Shown here in pieces: positions 1 through 5,094 of a DNA stretch of 5,522 nt. The DNA lies in assembly GCA_030017825.1 (NCBI GenBank), contig JASEGW010000104.1, positions 1 through 5,522 of the forward strand, written 5' to 3'. A program made the translations under genes and the position numbers. Under the pieces are notes generated by a model. The model did no database searches. It was not told where the DNA came from and saw only the letters and a list, made by a program, of their open reading frames with translations. Source of the stretch: a bacterium. GTDB lineage: Bacteria; UBA9089; JAHJRX01. The stretch's first letter is position 1. The number at the start of each line of letters is the position of its first letter.

Positions 1-50
1 GGAATTATAGCATTTTTGTAAAATAACTGATTTATTTCGCAGTAAGTCTA

Positions 51-122
51 ATGAAGAAACTATTAATATTAATAATAATTTTCATTCTAACTTTAGGTAG
101 TTCTTTTGTTGGGCAGGTTTAA
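51..122 (+). pseudogene. Signal-peptide piece of a frameshifted barrel-like protein gene
   Basis: An ATG at 51 opens 23 codons reading Met-Lys-Lys, a run of Leu/Ile/Phe, then Thr-Leu-Gly-Ser-Ser-Phe-Val-Gly, ending at TAA 120-122. This is a textbook Sec signal peptide (n-region Lys-Lys, about 12 hydrophobic residues, small residues after it). The following gene body lies in another frame that is open from 101, so the two pieces can be joined only between about 101 and 119. The span 51-706 is 656 nt; one added base makes 657, a whole number of codons. An extra G in the GGG at 111-113 would give Val-Gly-Ala before the mature protein, a good signal peptidase I site. Upstream there is no clear Shine-Dalgarno sequence. 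Positions 1-50 show no gene. Whether the shift is a real mutation or a sequencing error cannot be told from here. Confidence 0.6.
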
Positions 123-154
123 TTGAGGAGGTAGATAAGCTATCTGAAGAAGAA

Positions 155-706
155 GTGCTTATTTTAGAAGATAAGTTACTTGCAAAAGTTAACAAACCTT
201 TACCAGAATGGTTCTTTACCAAATGTGGTGGTGGGGGTGAGACTATTTGGGCTGTTAACGATAAAATTGCTTTAGGGTTATTTGGAGCAGGTGGTGGTGC
301 AGAGAAGAAGAAAGAGGTTTCATCTAGTGTATATGAAAGAATAAGTGTTGGTTTTGGAACATTTCAGGGGCTTTTAAGCTATAAGCCTATAATTAGCAAG
401 AAATGGATTATTGCTACAAAATTTGGATTGGGTTATTTCGGAGGTGGATATACAATTAAGAAAACAGATGATACTAACGAAAAGACATGGGAGAGAAGTT
501 GGGATGGTACTACTTTTGGCGGAATGTGTCAGCTTGATTTAAGATATAAACTGAACAAAGTCTTGTCAGGAGGAGTTACATTAGGTTACATCTCTGCGAA
601 GATAGATGACCTTGAAAGATGTGAATCTGAAAAGGATGACTTAAATGCATATAAACTGGACTTAAGCGGTCCTTACTTTGGCATGATTTGGGGAGTACGA
701 TTCTAA
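155..706 (+). CDS. Outer-membrane beta-barrel-like protein, body of frameshifted gene
   Basis: The frame is open from 101 (after TAG 98-100), so residues before the GTG at 155, reading about GLIEEVDKLSEEE, very probably belong to the protein; GTG 155 is only the first formal start and has no ribosome binding site. The natural start is the ATG at 51 in another frame. The body has a short acidic helix-like N-terminus, then Gly-rich stretches (CGGGGE near residue 25, GAGGGAE near 44), then alternating polar and hydrophobic segments such as YERISVGFGTF, KWIIATKFGLGYF and GVTLGYISAKI, ending PYFGMIWGVRF. The terminal Phe and the Gly/aromatic strands resemble small 8-strand outer-membrane barrels. 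No named family is recognised. If the frameshift is real, the product lacks its signal peptide and would not be exported. It stands alone; the next + terminator candidate is at 817-878. Confidence 0.6.
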   Translation: MLILEDKLLAKVNKPLPEWFFTKCGGGGETIWAVNDKIALGLFGAGGGAEKKKEVSSSVYERISVGFGTFQGLLSYKPIISKKWIIATKFGLGYFGGGYTIKKTDDTNEKTWERSWDGTTFGGMCQLDLRYKLNKVLSGGVTLGYISAKIDDLERCESEKDDLNAYKLDLSGPYFGMIWGVRF

Positions 707-789
707 CTATAGAAAAAAGAAGAAAACAAGAAATGAAAAACAAATTTACTACATTCAGGATACTAAAGTTCGTGGGGTTTTTATTAAGT

Positions 790-805
790 TGATCAAATTT
801 GATCA
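790..805. promoter_or_regulatory. Perfect 16-bp palindrome, possible operator
   Basis: TGATCAAATTTGATCA is identical to its own reverse complement over all 16 bases. It sits in gene-free DNA 12 bases before the long hairpin at 817-872. Its size and symmetry suit a dimeric DNA-binding protein, but no start codon or clear promoter is linked to it, so an operator role is a guess. TTGAT half-sites are present, but not at the 4-base spacing of an FNR box. Confidence 0.3.
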
Positions 806-816
806 TTGTCATTTTT

Positions 817-878
817 AGAGAATTGTCCATAGGTTACATTATATCGCATAGTCACTTTATGGATAATTCTCTTTTTTT
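817..878 (+). terminator. Probable Rho-independent terminator, long hairpin plus T7
   Basis: Arms 817-831 and 858-872 pair over 15 bp with a single G-U wobble, and the right arm leads into TTTTTTT at 872-878. The 26-nt loop can itself pair in part (833-837 with 851-855, one mismatch). The stem is AT-rich, so it is weaker than a GC-rich terminator, but the T run is on the + side only. It would end transcripts from the barrel-like gene, about 110 nt after its stop. The rest of 707-1040 has no convincing gene. Confidence 0.5.
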
Positions 879-964
879 ATATTTAATCTTTTACCTTATA
901 TTAAATGTTCTTCAGATTTGTGTTTTTATATTTGCGTTAAAAGGTTTGCAAATTTCTAAATATA

Positions 965-1013
965 GAAAAAGCCACGGGAAATTGAGCACAAAATTTTTAT
1001 CTTTCCCGTGGCT
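965..1013 (-). terminator. Rho-independent terminator of the 73-aa protein gene
   Basis: AGCCACGGGAAA (970-981) and TTTCCCGTGGCT (1002-1013) form a perfect 12-bp stem with a 20-nt loop. Read on the minus strand the stem is followed directly by a run of T (complement of A at 966-970). It starts 31 nt after the stop codon of the minus-strand gene at 1045-1266 and is on the correct strand to end it. Confidence 0.8.
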
Positions 1014-1044
1014 ATCCGATAACGATAATATTCCACTCTATAAA

Positions 1045-1266
1045 TTAAGCTGTTATATCTAAATTATTTCCCACGCCTTGCATTCCAGCTGCTGCTTCTC
1101 TTTCTGGTTTTTCTTCAATGATAGTTTCTTCTTTTTTAGGTTGCGGGGTAATTACCCCTGCTTTTTCCTCTTCTGGAGCTGCTGCTACCTTTACTTCTTC
1201 CTCTCTATTTGCTGGAATCACTGGCATTTGAGGTGTTAAGCTTCCAATGGCTCCTACTCCTGGCAT
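1045..1266 (-). CDS. Small Glu/Pro/Ala-rich protein of unknown function
   Basis: A 73-residue protein, not recognised. The start is well supported: an AGGGAGGG ribosome binding site lies at 1273-1280, seven bases from the GGAGG core to ATG. The gene has its own consensus promoter (1407-1435) and its own terminator (965-1013), which argues that it is real although short. Residues 1-19 are uncharged and rich in Gly, Pro and Val (MPGVGAIGSLTPQMPVIPA); residues 21-58 are dominated by Glu, Lys, Pro and Ala; the last 15 again turn Gly/Asn-rich (GMQGVGNNLDITA). There is no signal peptide, membrane segment or Cys, and the composition suggests a mostly disordered polypeptide. Translation may be controlled by the structured leader at 1264-1400. 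Function cannot be inferred; a small scaffold, adaptor or substrate protein would fit the composition, but so would much else. Confidence 0.7.
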   Translation of the reverse strand: MPGVGAIGSLTPQMPVIPANREEEVKVAAAPEEEKAGVITPQPKKEETIIEEKPEREAAAGMQGVGNNLDITA

Positions 1267-1400
1267 TTGGTTCCCTCCCTTCTTTCCTTCCTTGGGAATA
1301 TTGGAATAAGTTTATTACTTTCCACTCCTTGGAACCAAAACAACCTGAGCCTCCGTTTGCTCAGTAATTAAACTTATTTACCTCCTGTAATTTTCTTCCT
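1264..1400 (-). promoter_or_regulatory. Structured 5' leader with alternative pairing over the start codon
   Basis: Read on the minus strand, from a predicted transcript start near 1400. P1 pairs 1363-1378 with 1305-1319 (15 bp, one bulge). Inside it are P2, CTGAGC/GCTCAG (1359-1364 with 1345-1350, loop AAACGGAG; its outer two bases compete with P1), and P3, TTCCA/TGGAA (1330-1334 with 1320-1324, loop AGGAG), making a three-way junction. Competing with P3, TTTGGTTCC at 1331-1339 is perfectly complementary over 9 bp to GGAACCAAA at 1266-1274, which covers the end of the ribosome binding site and the A of the start codon. Only one of these folds can form at a time. This matches no riboswitch class I recognise; the pairing is seen, regulation is inferred. 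Confidence 0.4.
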
Positions 1401-1406
1401 TATTTT

Positions 1407-1435
1407 ATTATAACATTAATCTCTCATTTTGTCAA
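1407..1435 (-). promoter_or_regulatory. Consensus sigma-70 promoter for the 73-aa protein gene
   Basis: On the minus strand TTGACA (1430-1435) and TATAAT (1407-1412) are separated by exactly 17 bp, all twelve hexamer bases matching consensus. The expected transcript start is near 1400, which gives a leader of about 134 nt before the ATG at 1266. Such a strong promoter for a 73-codon gene suggests high or tightly regulated expression. Confidence 0.8.
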
Positions 1436-1507
1436 CACTACCAACTCAATTTCATAACAATTCTAATTATAAAAATATATTCTATCCATATATATCACAT
1501 ATAATTT

Positions 1508-1702
1508 ATGTTATCTTCTCCTTTATTTGAAAGTGAACTTAAGCATTTTGTGCGGGAAAGACTATCTGCTTATGCTTGTCCTCATAAGATAGATTTTATC
1601 GACTCTCTTCCTAAAACAAGAAGTGGCAAAATAATGAGACGACTTTTAAAAGCACGTGAGCTTGGTTTGCCTGAGGGAGATATATCAACATTGGAAGAAT
1701 AG
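1508..1702 (+). pseudogene. Relic: C-terminal end of an acetyl-CoA synthetase-type enzyme
   Basis: The 64 residues match the extreme C-terminus of AMP-forming acyl/acetyl-CoA synthetases (ANL superfamily, AcsA/Acs type): ELKHFVRERLSAYACPHKIDFIDSL, then the hallmark PKTRSGKIMRR (residues 35-45), then LLKARELGLPEGDISTLEE. In intact Acs the Lys of SGK (here Lys41) is the catalytic lysine for adenylation and the site controlled by acetylation. The whole N-terminal AMP-binding domain, normally over 500 residues, is missing. The frame is closed by TAA at 1502-1504 just before the ATG, there is no ribosome binding site, and the DNA upstream is AT-rich and holds the divergent promoter at 1407-1435. 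A relic left by deletion or rearrangement is the simplest reading. A stand-alone C-terminal domain protein is possible but unlikely. The C-terminus is intact, with little sign of decay, so the event may be recent. Confidence 0.7.
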
Positions 1703-1753
1703 TATTGCAGGTTATGGTTTAGGCTTTTACTCATTATAATATTTATTTTGTTG

Positions 1754-1781
1754 TTGACAAATGATTAATTAAAAATATAAT
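1754..1781 (+). promoter_or_regulatory. Probable sigma-70 promoter for the four-gene operon
   Basis: TTGACA (1754-1759) and TATAAT (1776-1781) are both perfect hexamers with a 16-bp spacer. A transcript from here would start near 1788 and reach the UPF0280 gene after a leader of about 244 nt. No other gene lies between, so the four-gene run starting at 2032 is the natural target. AT-rich DNA yields -10-like hexamers by chance, but TTGACA at correct spacing makes this credible. Confidence 0.55.
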
Positions 1782-1807
1782 TCTATGAGAATGTTATCTG
1801 CAAAATA

Positions 1808-1898
1808 GATTAGGTAGTTTGATAAACTTGCCTTCTAGTAATAACCCTTTGACATAAACTCTATCAGCTACGAATTACTGCCTATAAACTACCAAATT
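1808..1898 (+). repeat. Nested inverted repeats in the operon leader
   Basis: GATTAGGTAGTTT (1808-1820) pairs with AAACTACCAAATT (1886-1898) at 12 of 13 positions (one A-A mismatch, one G-U). Nested inside, AGTAAT (1837-1842) pairs with ATTACT (1874-1879). The element lies within the transcribed leader of the downstream operon if the promoter at 1754-1781 is used. It may be a structured leader RNA, or a small palindromic insertion. No target-site duplication is visible at its ends, and no T run follows, so it is not a standard terminator. Confidence 0.4.
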
Positions 1899-1921
1899 AA
1901 GTCAGCAGTATATTATGAAAG

Positions 1922-1952
1922 GATTTCTGACCACTGTTCTGATTTCTGACCA
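1922..1952. repeat. Two direct copies of GATTTCTGACCA
   Basis: The 12-base word occurs at 1922-1933 and 1941-1952, a 19-base period. Related pyrimidine-rich words (TTCTGTCATCTAACC, CTTCTGATCTT) continue at 2000-2030. An AAAGGAGG at 1953-1960 resembles a ribosome binding site but has no usable start codon after it. Confidence 0.45.
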
Positions 1953-2031
1953 AAGGAGGCTATAGGTAAGGGTTAGGTATTAAATTTAGAAGTGAGATTT
2001 TTCTGTCATCTAACCTCTATCTTCTGATCTT

Positions 2032-2754
2032 ATGTATGAAGCAAGAAGATATAGAAATAATTTAAAATGTGAAGGTCTAATAAAATTTGTAGTAGCTATT
2101 AAAGAAACAGATTTATTTATAGGGGCAGATAAAAAATTAGTTAAAGAAGCCAAGTATTCCATTAAGAAGAATCGTAAATTTATTGAAGAGTATATTTTAG
2201 AAGATCCTATATTTCATAAAACCTTTAAGCCATGTAAAGCTAGCGGTAATGCTCCATTAATTGTAAAAGATATGGCTTGGGCAGGAGTAAAGGCAAATGT
2301 AGGACCTATGGCGGCCGTGGCTGGAGCTATAGCTGAATATGTAGGTAAAGATCTTCTAAAATATTCTAATGAAGTTATTGTAGAAAATGGAGGGGATATT
2401 TTTATAAGTTGTATCAAAAAGAGAAAAATAGGGGTATTTGCAGGAAAATCAGTGCTTTCAGAAAAGATAGCTATTGAAGTAGATCCAGACGATACTCCTT
2501 TAGGTATTTGTACTTCTTCGGGAACAGTAAGTCACTCTATAAGCTTTGGCCGCTCTGATGCTGTGGTGGTGGTTTCAAAGTCTACAGCTTTAGCTGATGC
2601 TGTAGCTACAAGGATTGGTAATATGATATCAGGGGAAATTAATATCCACAAAATAAAAAAATATGTGGAAAATATCAAGGGAGTTAAAGGAGTATTAGTA
2701 ATTAAAGATGATAAATTAGGTGTATTTGGAGATATAAAGATAACCAAGATGTGA
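2032..2754 (+). CDS. UPF0280 family protein (ApbE-like fold)
   Basis: The 240-residue protein matches UPF0280 along its whole length, including the family opening (MYEARRYRNN, then VVAIKETDLFIGAD), which supports the ATG at 2032. The frame is closed upstream by TAA at 2011-2013. Conserved blocks: NVGPMAAVAGAIAE (89-102), VIVENGGDIF (115-124), LGICTSSGTVSHSISFGRSDAVVV (157-180) and STALADAVATRIGN (184-197). The GGD, TSSG and ADAVAT motifs correspond to those of ApbE, the periplasmic FAD:protein FMN transferase, where the ADA Asp binds Mg2+. UPF0280 proteins are related to ApbE but have no established reaction; unlike ApbE this one has no signal peptide and should be cytoplasmic. There is no Shine-Dalgarno sequence before the start, unusual next to the good sites of some neighbours. 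The next gene begins 8 bases after its stop, so they are probably co-translated. Confidence 0.9.
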   Translation: MYEARRYRNNLKCEGLIKFVVAIKETDLFIGADKKLVKEAKYSIKKNRKFIEEYILEDPIFHKTFKPCKASGNAPLIVKDMAWAGVKANVGPMAAVAGAIAEYVGKDLLKYSNEVIVENGGDIFISCIKKRKIGVFAGKSVLSEKIAIEVDPDDTPLGICTSSGTVSHSISFGRSDAVVVVSKSTALADAVATRIGNMISGEINIHKIKKYVENIKGVKGVLVIKDDKLGVFGDIKITKM

Positions 2755-2762
2755 GGTGAAAG

Positions 2763-3509
2763 ATGTTAAAGAATTTAGATAAATTACATGTAGATGCCAA
2801 GAAAATAATTGAGCCATACTGCAATGAGATGTTAAAAATACATCAAAATAATATTCTTTCCATGCTGGTTTATGGAAGTGTTATAGGAATAGATTATACG
2901 CCAAAAAAGTCAAATATAAATTTAGCCATAATATTTGACAATATAAAGATGCAGGATTTAGATAAAAGTTTAAAATTAGTTAATAAGGGACGAAAGAAGA
3001 AGATTATTGCTCCTTTATTTTTAACTGATGAATATATGAAGACCTCTTCGGATGTTTTTCCTATTGAGTTTTTAGAAATGAAGGAGAATCATGTACTTAT
3101 TTATGGGGAAGATTTTTTAGAAAAGTTAGAGATAAGCAAGGAATATTTAAGGCTTCAATGCGAACAACAACTAAAAGGAAAGCTTACAAGACTAAGGCAG
3201 GCTTACTTAGAAATAGGGAAGAATAAAAAAGCTATAATGCAACTTATTTTAGAGTCCTTTTCTGCTTTTATACCGGTAATTAGAAATTTATTGCGTATTA
3301 AAGAAGGAACTATTTCCTATAAAAAGGAAGAAATTTTAATTGAAGCTAATGAACATTTTAAAATTGATTTAGAATTGTTTAAAAGAATACTAGTTTTAAA
3401 ATCTAAACATAAGATTCCTGATAAAGCTGAACTTGAAGATATTTTTAGCAGGTATATGGATGAAATATTTAAATTAGCTATGATTGCTGATGAGATGAAG
3501 ATTATTTAG
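2763..3509 (+). CDS. Nucleotidyltransferase-fold protein lacking the DxD aspartates
   Basis: Starts 8 bases after the UPF0280 stop; its ribosome binding site GAGGTGA (2754-2760) overlaps that stop codon. Residues 31-58 read ILSMLVYGSVIGIDYTPKKSNINLAIIF, the beta-strand, GS motif and second strand of the polymerase-beta-like nucleotidyltransferase fold. In active enzymes the block after GS ends in S-D-x-D; here it is S50-N51-I52-N53, so both metal-binding Asp residues are Asn. The remaining core (VFPIEFLEMKENHVLIYGEDFLEKL, 98-122) has the usual third strand with a Glu where a third acid is expected (IEFLEM). Residues 126-248 are predicted alpha-helical. It is probably a binding or regulatory protein rather than a transferase, and the Asp-to-Asn change may be typical of its subfamily. 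No signal peptide. Cytoplasmic. The substrate and role are unknown. Confidence 0.75.
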   Translation: MLKNLDKLHVDAKKIIEPYCNEMLKIHQNNILSMLVYGSVIGIDYTPKKSNINLAIIFDNIKMQDLDKSLKLVNKGRKKKIIAPLFLTDEYMKTSSDVFPIEFLEMKENHVLIYGEDFLEKLEISKEYLRLQCEQQLKGKLTRLRQAYLEIGKNKKAIMQLILESFSAFIPVIRNLLRIKEGTISYKKEEILIEANEHFKIDLELFKRILVLKSKHKIPDKAELEDIFSRYMDEIFKLAMIADEMKII

Positions 3510-3547
3510 CTTTAAGTAGTAAGGAAAAGTTTAAAAACAGAAGATAG

Positions 3548-4321
3548 ATGAAAAAAGTTATATTTTATTTATTAATAACAAGTTTAATTATAAGCCAAGG
3601 TATTTTTGCATATTCTGAAGAAAGAAAACTTCCAAAACCTACTGGATATGTTTGTGATTTTGCCAATGTTATAAATACAGAATATAAAAACTATTTGGAA
3701 AAATTAGCTTGGAATATAGAAAAGAAAACGGGAATAGAGATTGCAATAGTGTCCATCAAATCTTTGCAGGGAGAGGTGGTAGAAGAATATGCCGTAGCTC
3801 TTTTCGAAGAGTGGGGAATTGGGAAAAAAGACAAGGATAATGGTTTGTTGTTACTGGTAGCTCCAAAAGAAAGAAAAGTTAGAATTGAAGTAGGCTATGG
3901 TTTGGAGGGAATATTGCCAGATAGTCTATGTGGAACAATAATAGATAAGGATATGATACCATATTTTAAGAGAGGTGACTATGGTCAAGGAATAACTGCA
4001 GCTATGGAACGTACTACTAAGATAATCGAAAGAGAGTATAAGACAAAAATAAGTTTAAATAATTCTGGAGTAAGCATTCCTCATTCCAAGCACAGTAGAA
4101 CAATGGGTAGTATTATAAGTACATTGTTTTCTTTGTTGTTTTTTATGTTACTTTTAGGTGCAAGAACTGGATTGTTAGGATTTTTACTTTGTGGACTCTT
4201 AGGTGGTGGTGGCTATTGGCGAAGTGGTGGTTATTATGGTGGAAGTGGTGGGTTTAGTGGTGGTTTTGGAGGATTTGGTGGTGGTTCCAGTGGAGGAGGA
4301 GGTGCTTCAGGAAGTTGGTAG
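3548..4321 (+). CDS. TPM-domain protein, exported and membrane-anchored (YgcG type)
   Basis: Residues 1-21 are a signal peptide (MKK, a hydrophobic core, cleavage probably after IFA). The mature part opens with KLPKPTGYVCDFANVINTEYKNYLEKL (27-53) and continues through TGIEIAIVSIKSLQG, EEYAVALFEEWGIGKKDKDNGLLLLVAPKERKVRIEVGYGLEGILPD (79-125) and YFKRGDYGQGITAAMERTTKII, a complete TPM domain (about 33-160). Two hydrophobic segments follow (about 187-203 and 207-219), then a Gly/Ser tail ending SSGGGGASGSW, the usual C-terminus of this family. The domain thus faces the periplasm or outer surface with the tail after the membrane. TPM domains occur in Tlp18.3 phosphatase-like proteins of chloroplasts and in many bacterial envelope proteins; no reaction is secure here. 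Start codon ATG 3548 begins the signal peptide; no good ribosome binding site is visible. It lies 38 bases after the previous gene and before LemA, a partnership seen in many bacteria. Confidence 0.9.
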   Translation: MKKVIFYLLITSLIISQGIFAYSEERKLPKPTGYVCDFANVINTEYKNYLEKLAWNIEKKTGIEIAIVSIKSLQGEVVEEYAVALFEEWGIGKKDKDNGLLLLVAPKERKVRIEVGYGLEGILPDSLCGTIIDKDMIPYFKRGDYGQGITAAMERTTKIIEREYKTKISLNNSGVSIPHSKHSRTMGSIISTLFSLLFFMLLLGARTGLLGFLLCGLLGGGGYWRSGGYYGGSGGFSGGFGGFGGGSSGGGGASGSW

Positions 4322-4396
4322 TCAGGAATCAGAATATAAAAAAATATAGAATACAGGTTAAAAATTTTCTGTTTTCTAAGCAAGAAAGGAGTAAAA

Positions 4397-4963
4397 ATGA
4401 AGCGTAATTTAATAATTGCTTTAGTAGTTATTGTAGCGGTAATATTTTTAATGTTTAGTTGGGTTACTGAAAACTATAATAAAATAGTTACCTTAAAAGA
4501 AAATATTGATGCTAAATGGGCACAAGTAGAAAATCAGCTAAAAAGAAGAAACGATCTAATTCCTAATTTAGTTAATACAGTAAAGGGTTATGCCAAACAT
4601 GAAAAAGAGATTTTTACAGGCATTGCGGAGGCTCGTTCTAAGTTAGCTGGAGCAGGAACTATTTCTGATAAGATTAAGGCTTCTAACGAATTAGGAGGAT
4701 TTTTATCAAGACTATTGATGGTAGTGGAAAGATATCCAGATTTAAAAGCTAATCAAAACTTTAGTCAACTTATGCATGAGCTATCGGGGACAGAAAATAG
4801 AATTTCTGTGGAGCGAATGAGATATAATAATGTAGTAAGAGACTATAATATGACTATTAAGAGATTTCCGGGTAGATTATTTGCTTTGATTTTTGGATTT
4901 ACTAAAGCTACTTATTTTGAAATAGAAGAAGCAGAAAAAAAAGCTCCTAAAGTAGAATTCTAA
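4397..4963 (+). CDS. lemA: LemA family protein
   Basis: The 188-residue protein is a complete LemA homologue. Residues 4-22 form one N-terminal membrane anchor, followed by the family signature YNKIVTLKENIDAKWAQVENQ and LKRRNDLIPNLVNTVKGYAKHEKEIFTGIAEARSKL (27-83), then LLMVVERYPDLKANQNFSQLMHELSGTENRISVERMRYNNVVRDYN (107-151) and the closing FPGRLFALIFGFTKATYFEIEEAEKKAPKVEF. The soluble part is a helical bundle expected outside the cytoplasm. AAGGAG at 4385-4390 gives a good ribosome binding site at proper distance from ATG 4397. The name comes from a Listeria protein recognised as an antigen source; its biochemical role is not established. Paired with the TPM protein 75 bases upstream, it probably acts in the envelope with it. 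In many genomes lemA precedes the TPM gene; here the order is reversed. The symbol denotes the family only. Confidence 0.93.
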   Translation: MKRNLIIALVVIVAVIFLMFSWVTENYNKIVTLKENIDAKWAQVENQLKRRNDLIPNLVNTVKGYAKHEKEIFTGIAEARSKLAGAGTISDKIKASNELGGFLSRLLMVVERYPDLKANQNFSQLMHELSGTENRISVERMRYNNVVRDYNMTIKRFPGRLFALIFGFTKATYFEIEEAEKKAPKVEF

Positions 4964-5017
4964 AGTAACCTGAATATGATAGGTTAACTAACAGGTTTGG
5001 ATAGTTTTAATTTTCTT

Positions 5018-5046
5018 AAAAAATAGCGAGGCTAAAAAAGCCTCGC
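5018..5046 (-). terminator. Rho-independent terminator of the 78-aa protein gene
   Basis: GCGAGGCT (5026-5033) and AGCCTCGC (5039-5046) form a perfect 8-bp GC-rich stem with a 5-base A loop. On the minus strand it is followed by TATTTTTT, a proper T run, 48 bases after the stop of the 5095-5331 gene. On the + strand the tail ATTATATTT is less clear, so it may also stop LemA operon transcripts weakly. Between 4964 and 4989 an imperfect inverted repeat (AGTAACCT/AGGTTAACT) is the only other structure after lemA. Confidence 0.8.
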
Positions 5047-5094
5047 ATTATATTTATCTTGCTTAGGAGAGATTTTGAATATATGGTAGGAATA

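Noticed and set aside
99..122. Programmed -1 ribosomal frameshifting to join the signal peptide to the barrel body.
   Set aside because: No X-XXY-YYZ slippery heptamer is present in the joining window, and no strong downstream stem-loop is seen. A lost base is simpler.
733..792. A 19-codon + strand frame (MKNKFTTFRILKFVGFLLS) ending at the palindrome.
   Set aside because: It resembles the start of an exported protein but has no ribosome binding site and no continuation in any frame; too short to support.
790..805. FNR or CRP binding site.
   Set aside because: TTGAT half-sites do not have the required 4-base spacing, and the CRP TGTGA core is absent.
576..830. A minus-strand open frame of 84 codons.
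   Set aside because: It overlaps the well-supported end of the barrel-like gene, has no ribosome binding site, and its composition is that of a shadow frame.
799..1062. An 87-codon + strand open frame with hydrophobic residues.
   Set aside because: It has no ribosome binding site, runs through the hairpins at 817-872 and 970-1013, and overlaps the end of the minus-strand gene. Its hydrophobicity follows from T-rich DNA.
2214..2747. Two minus-strand open frames inside the UPF0280 gene.
   Set aside because: The + strand encodes a conserved family across the full length; these are shadows.
2763..3509. Nucleotidyltransferase/HEPN toxin-antitoxin pair.
   Set aside because: The neighbours are UPF0280 and TPM proteins, not a HEPN gene, and the protein is far longer than the minimal MNT antitoxins.
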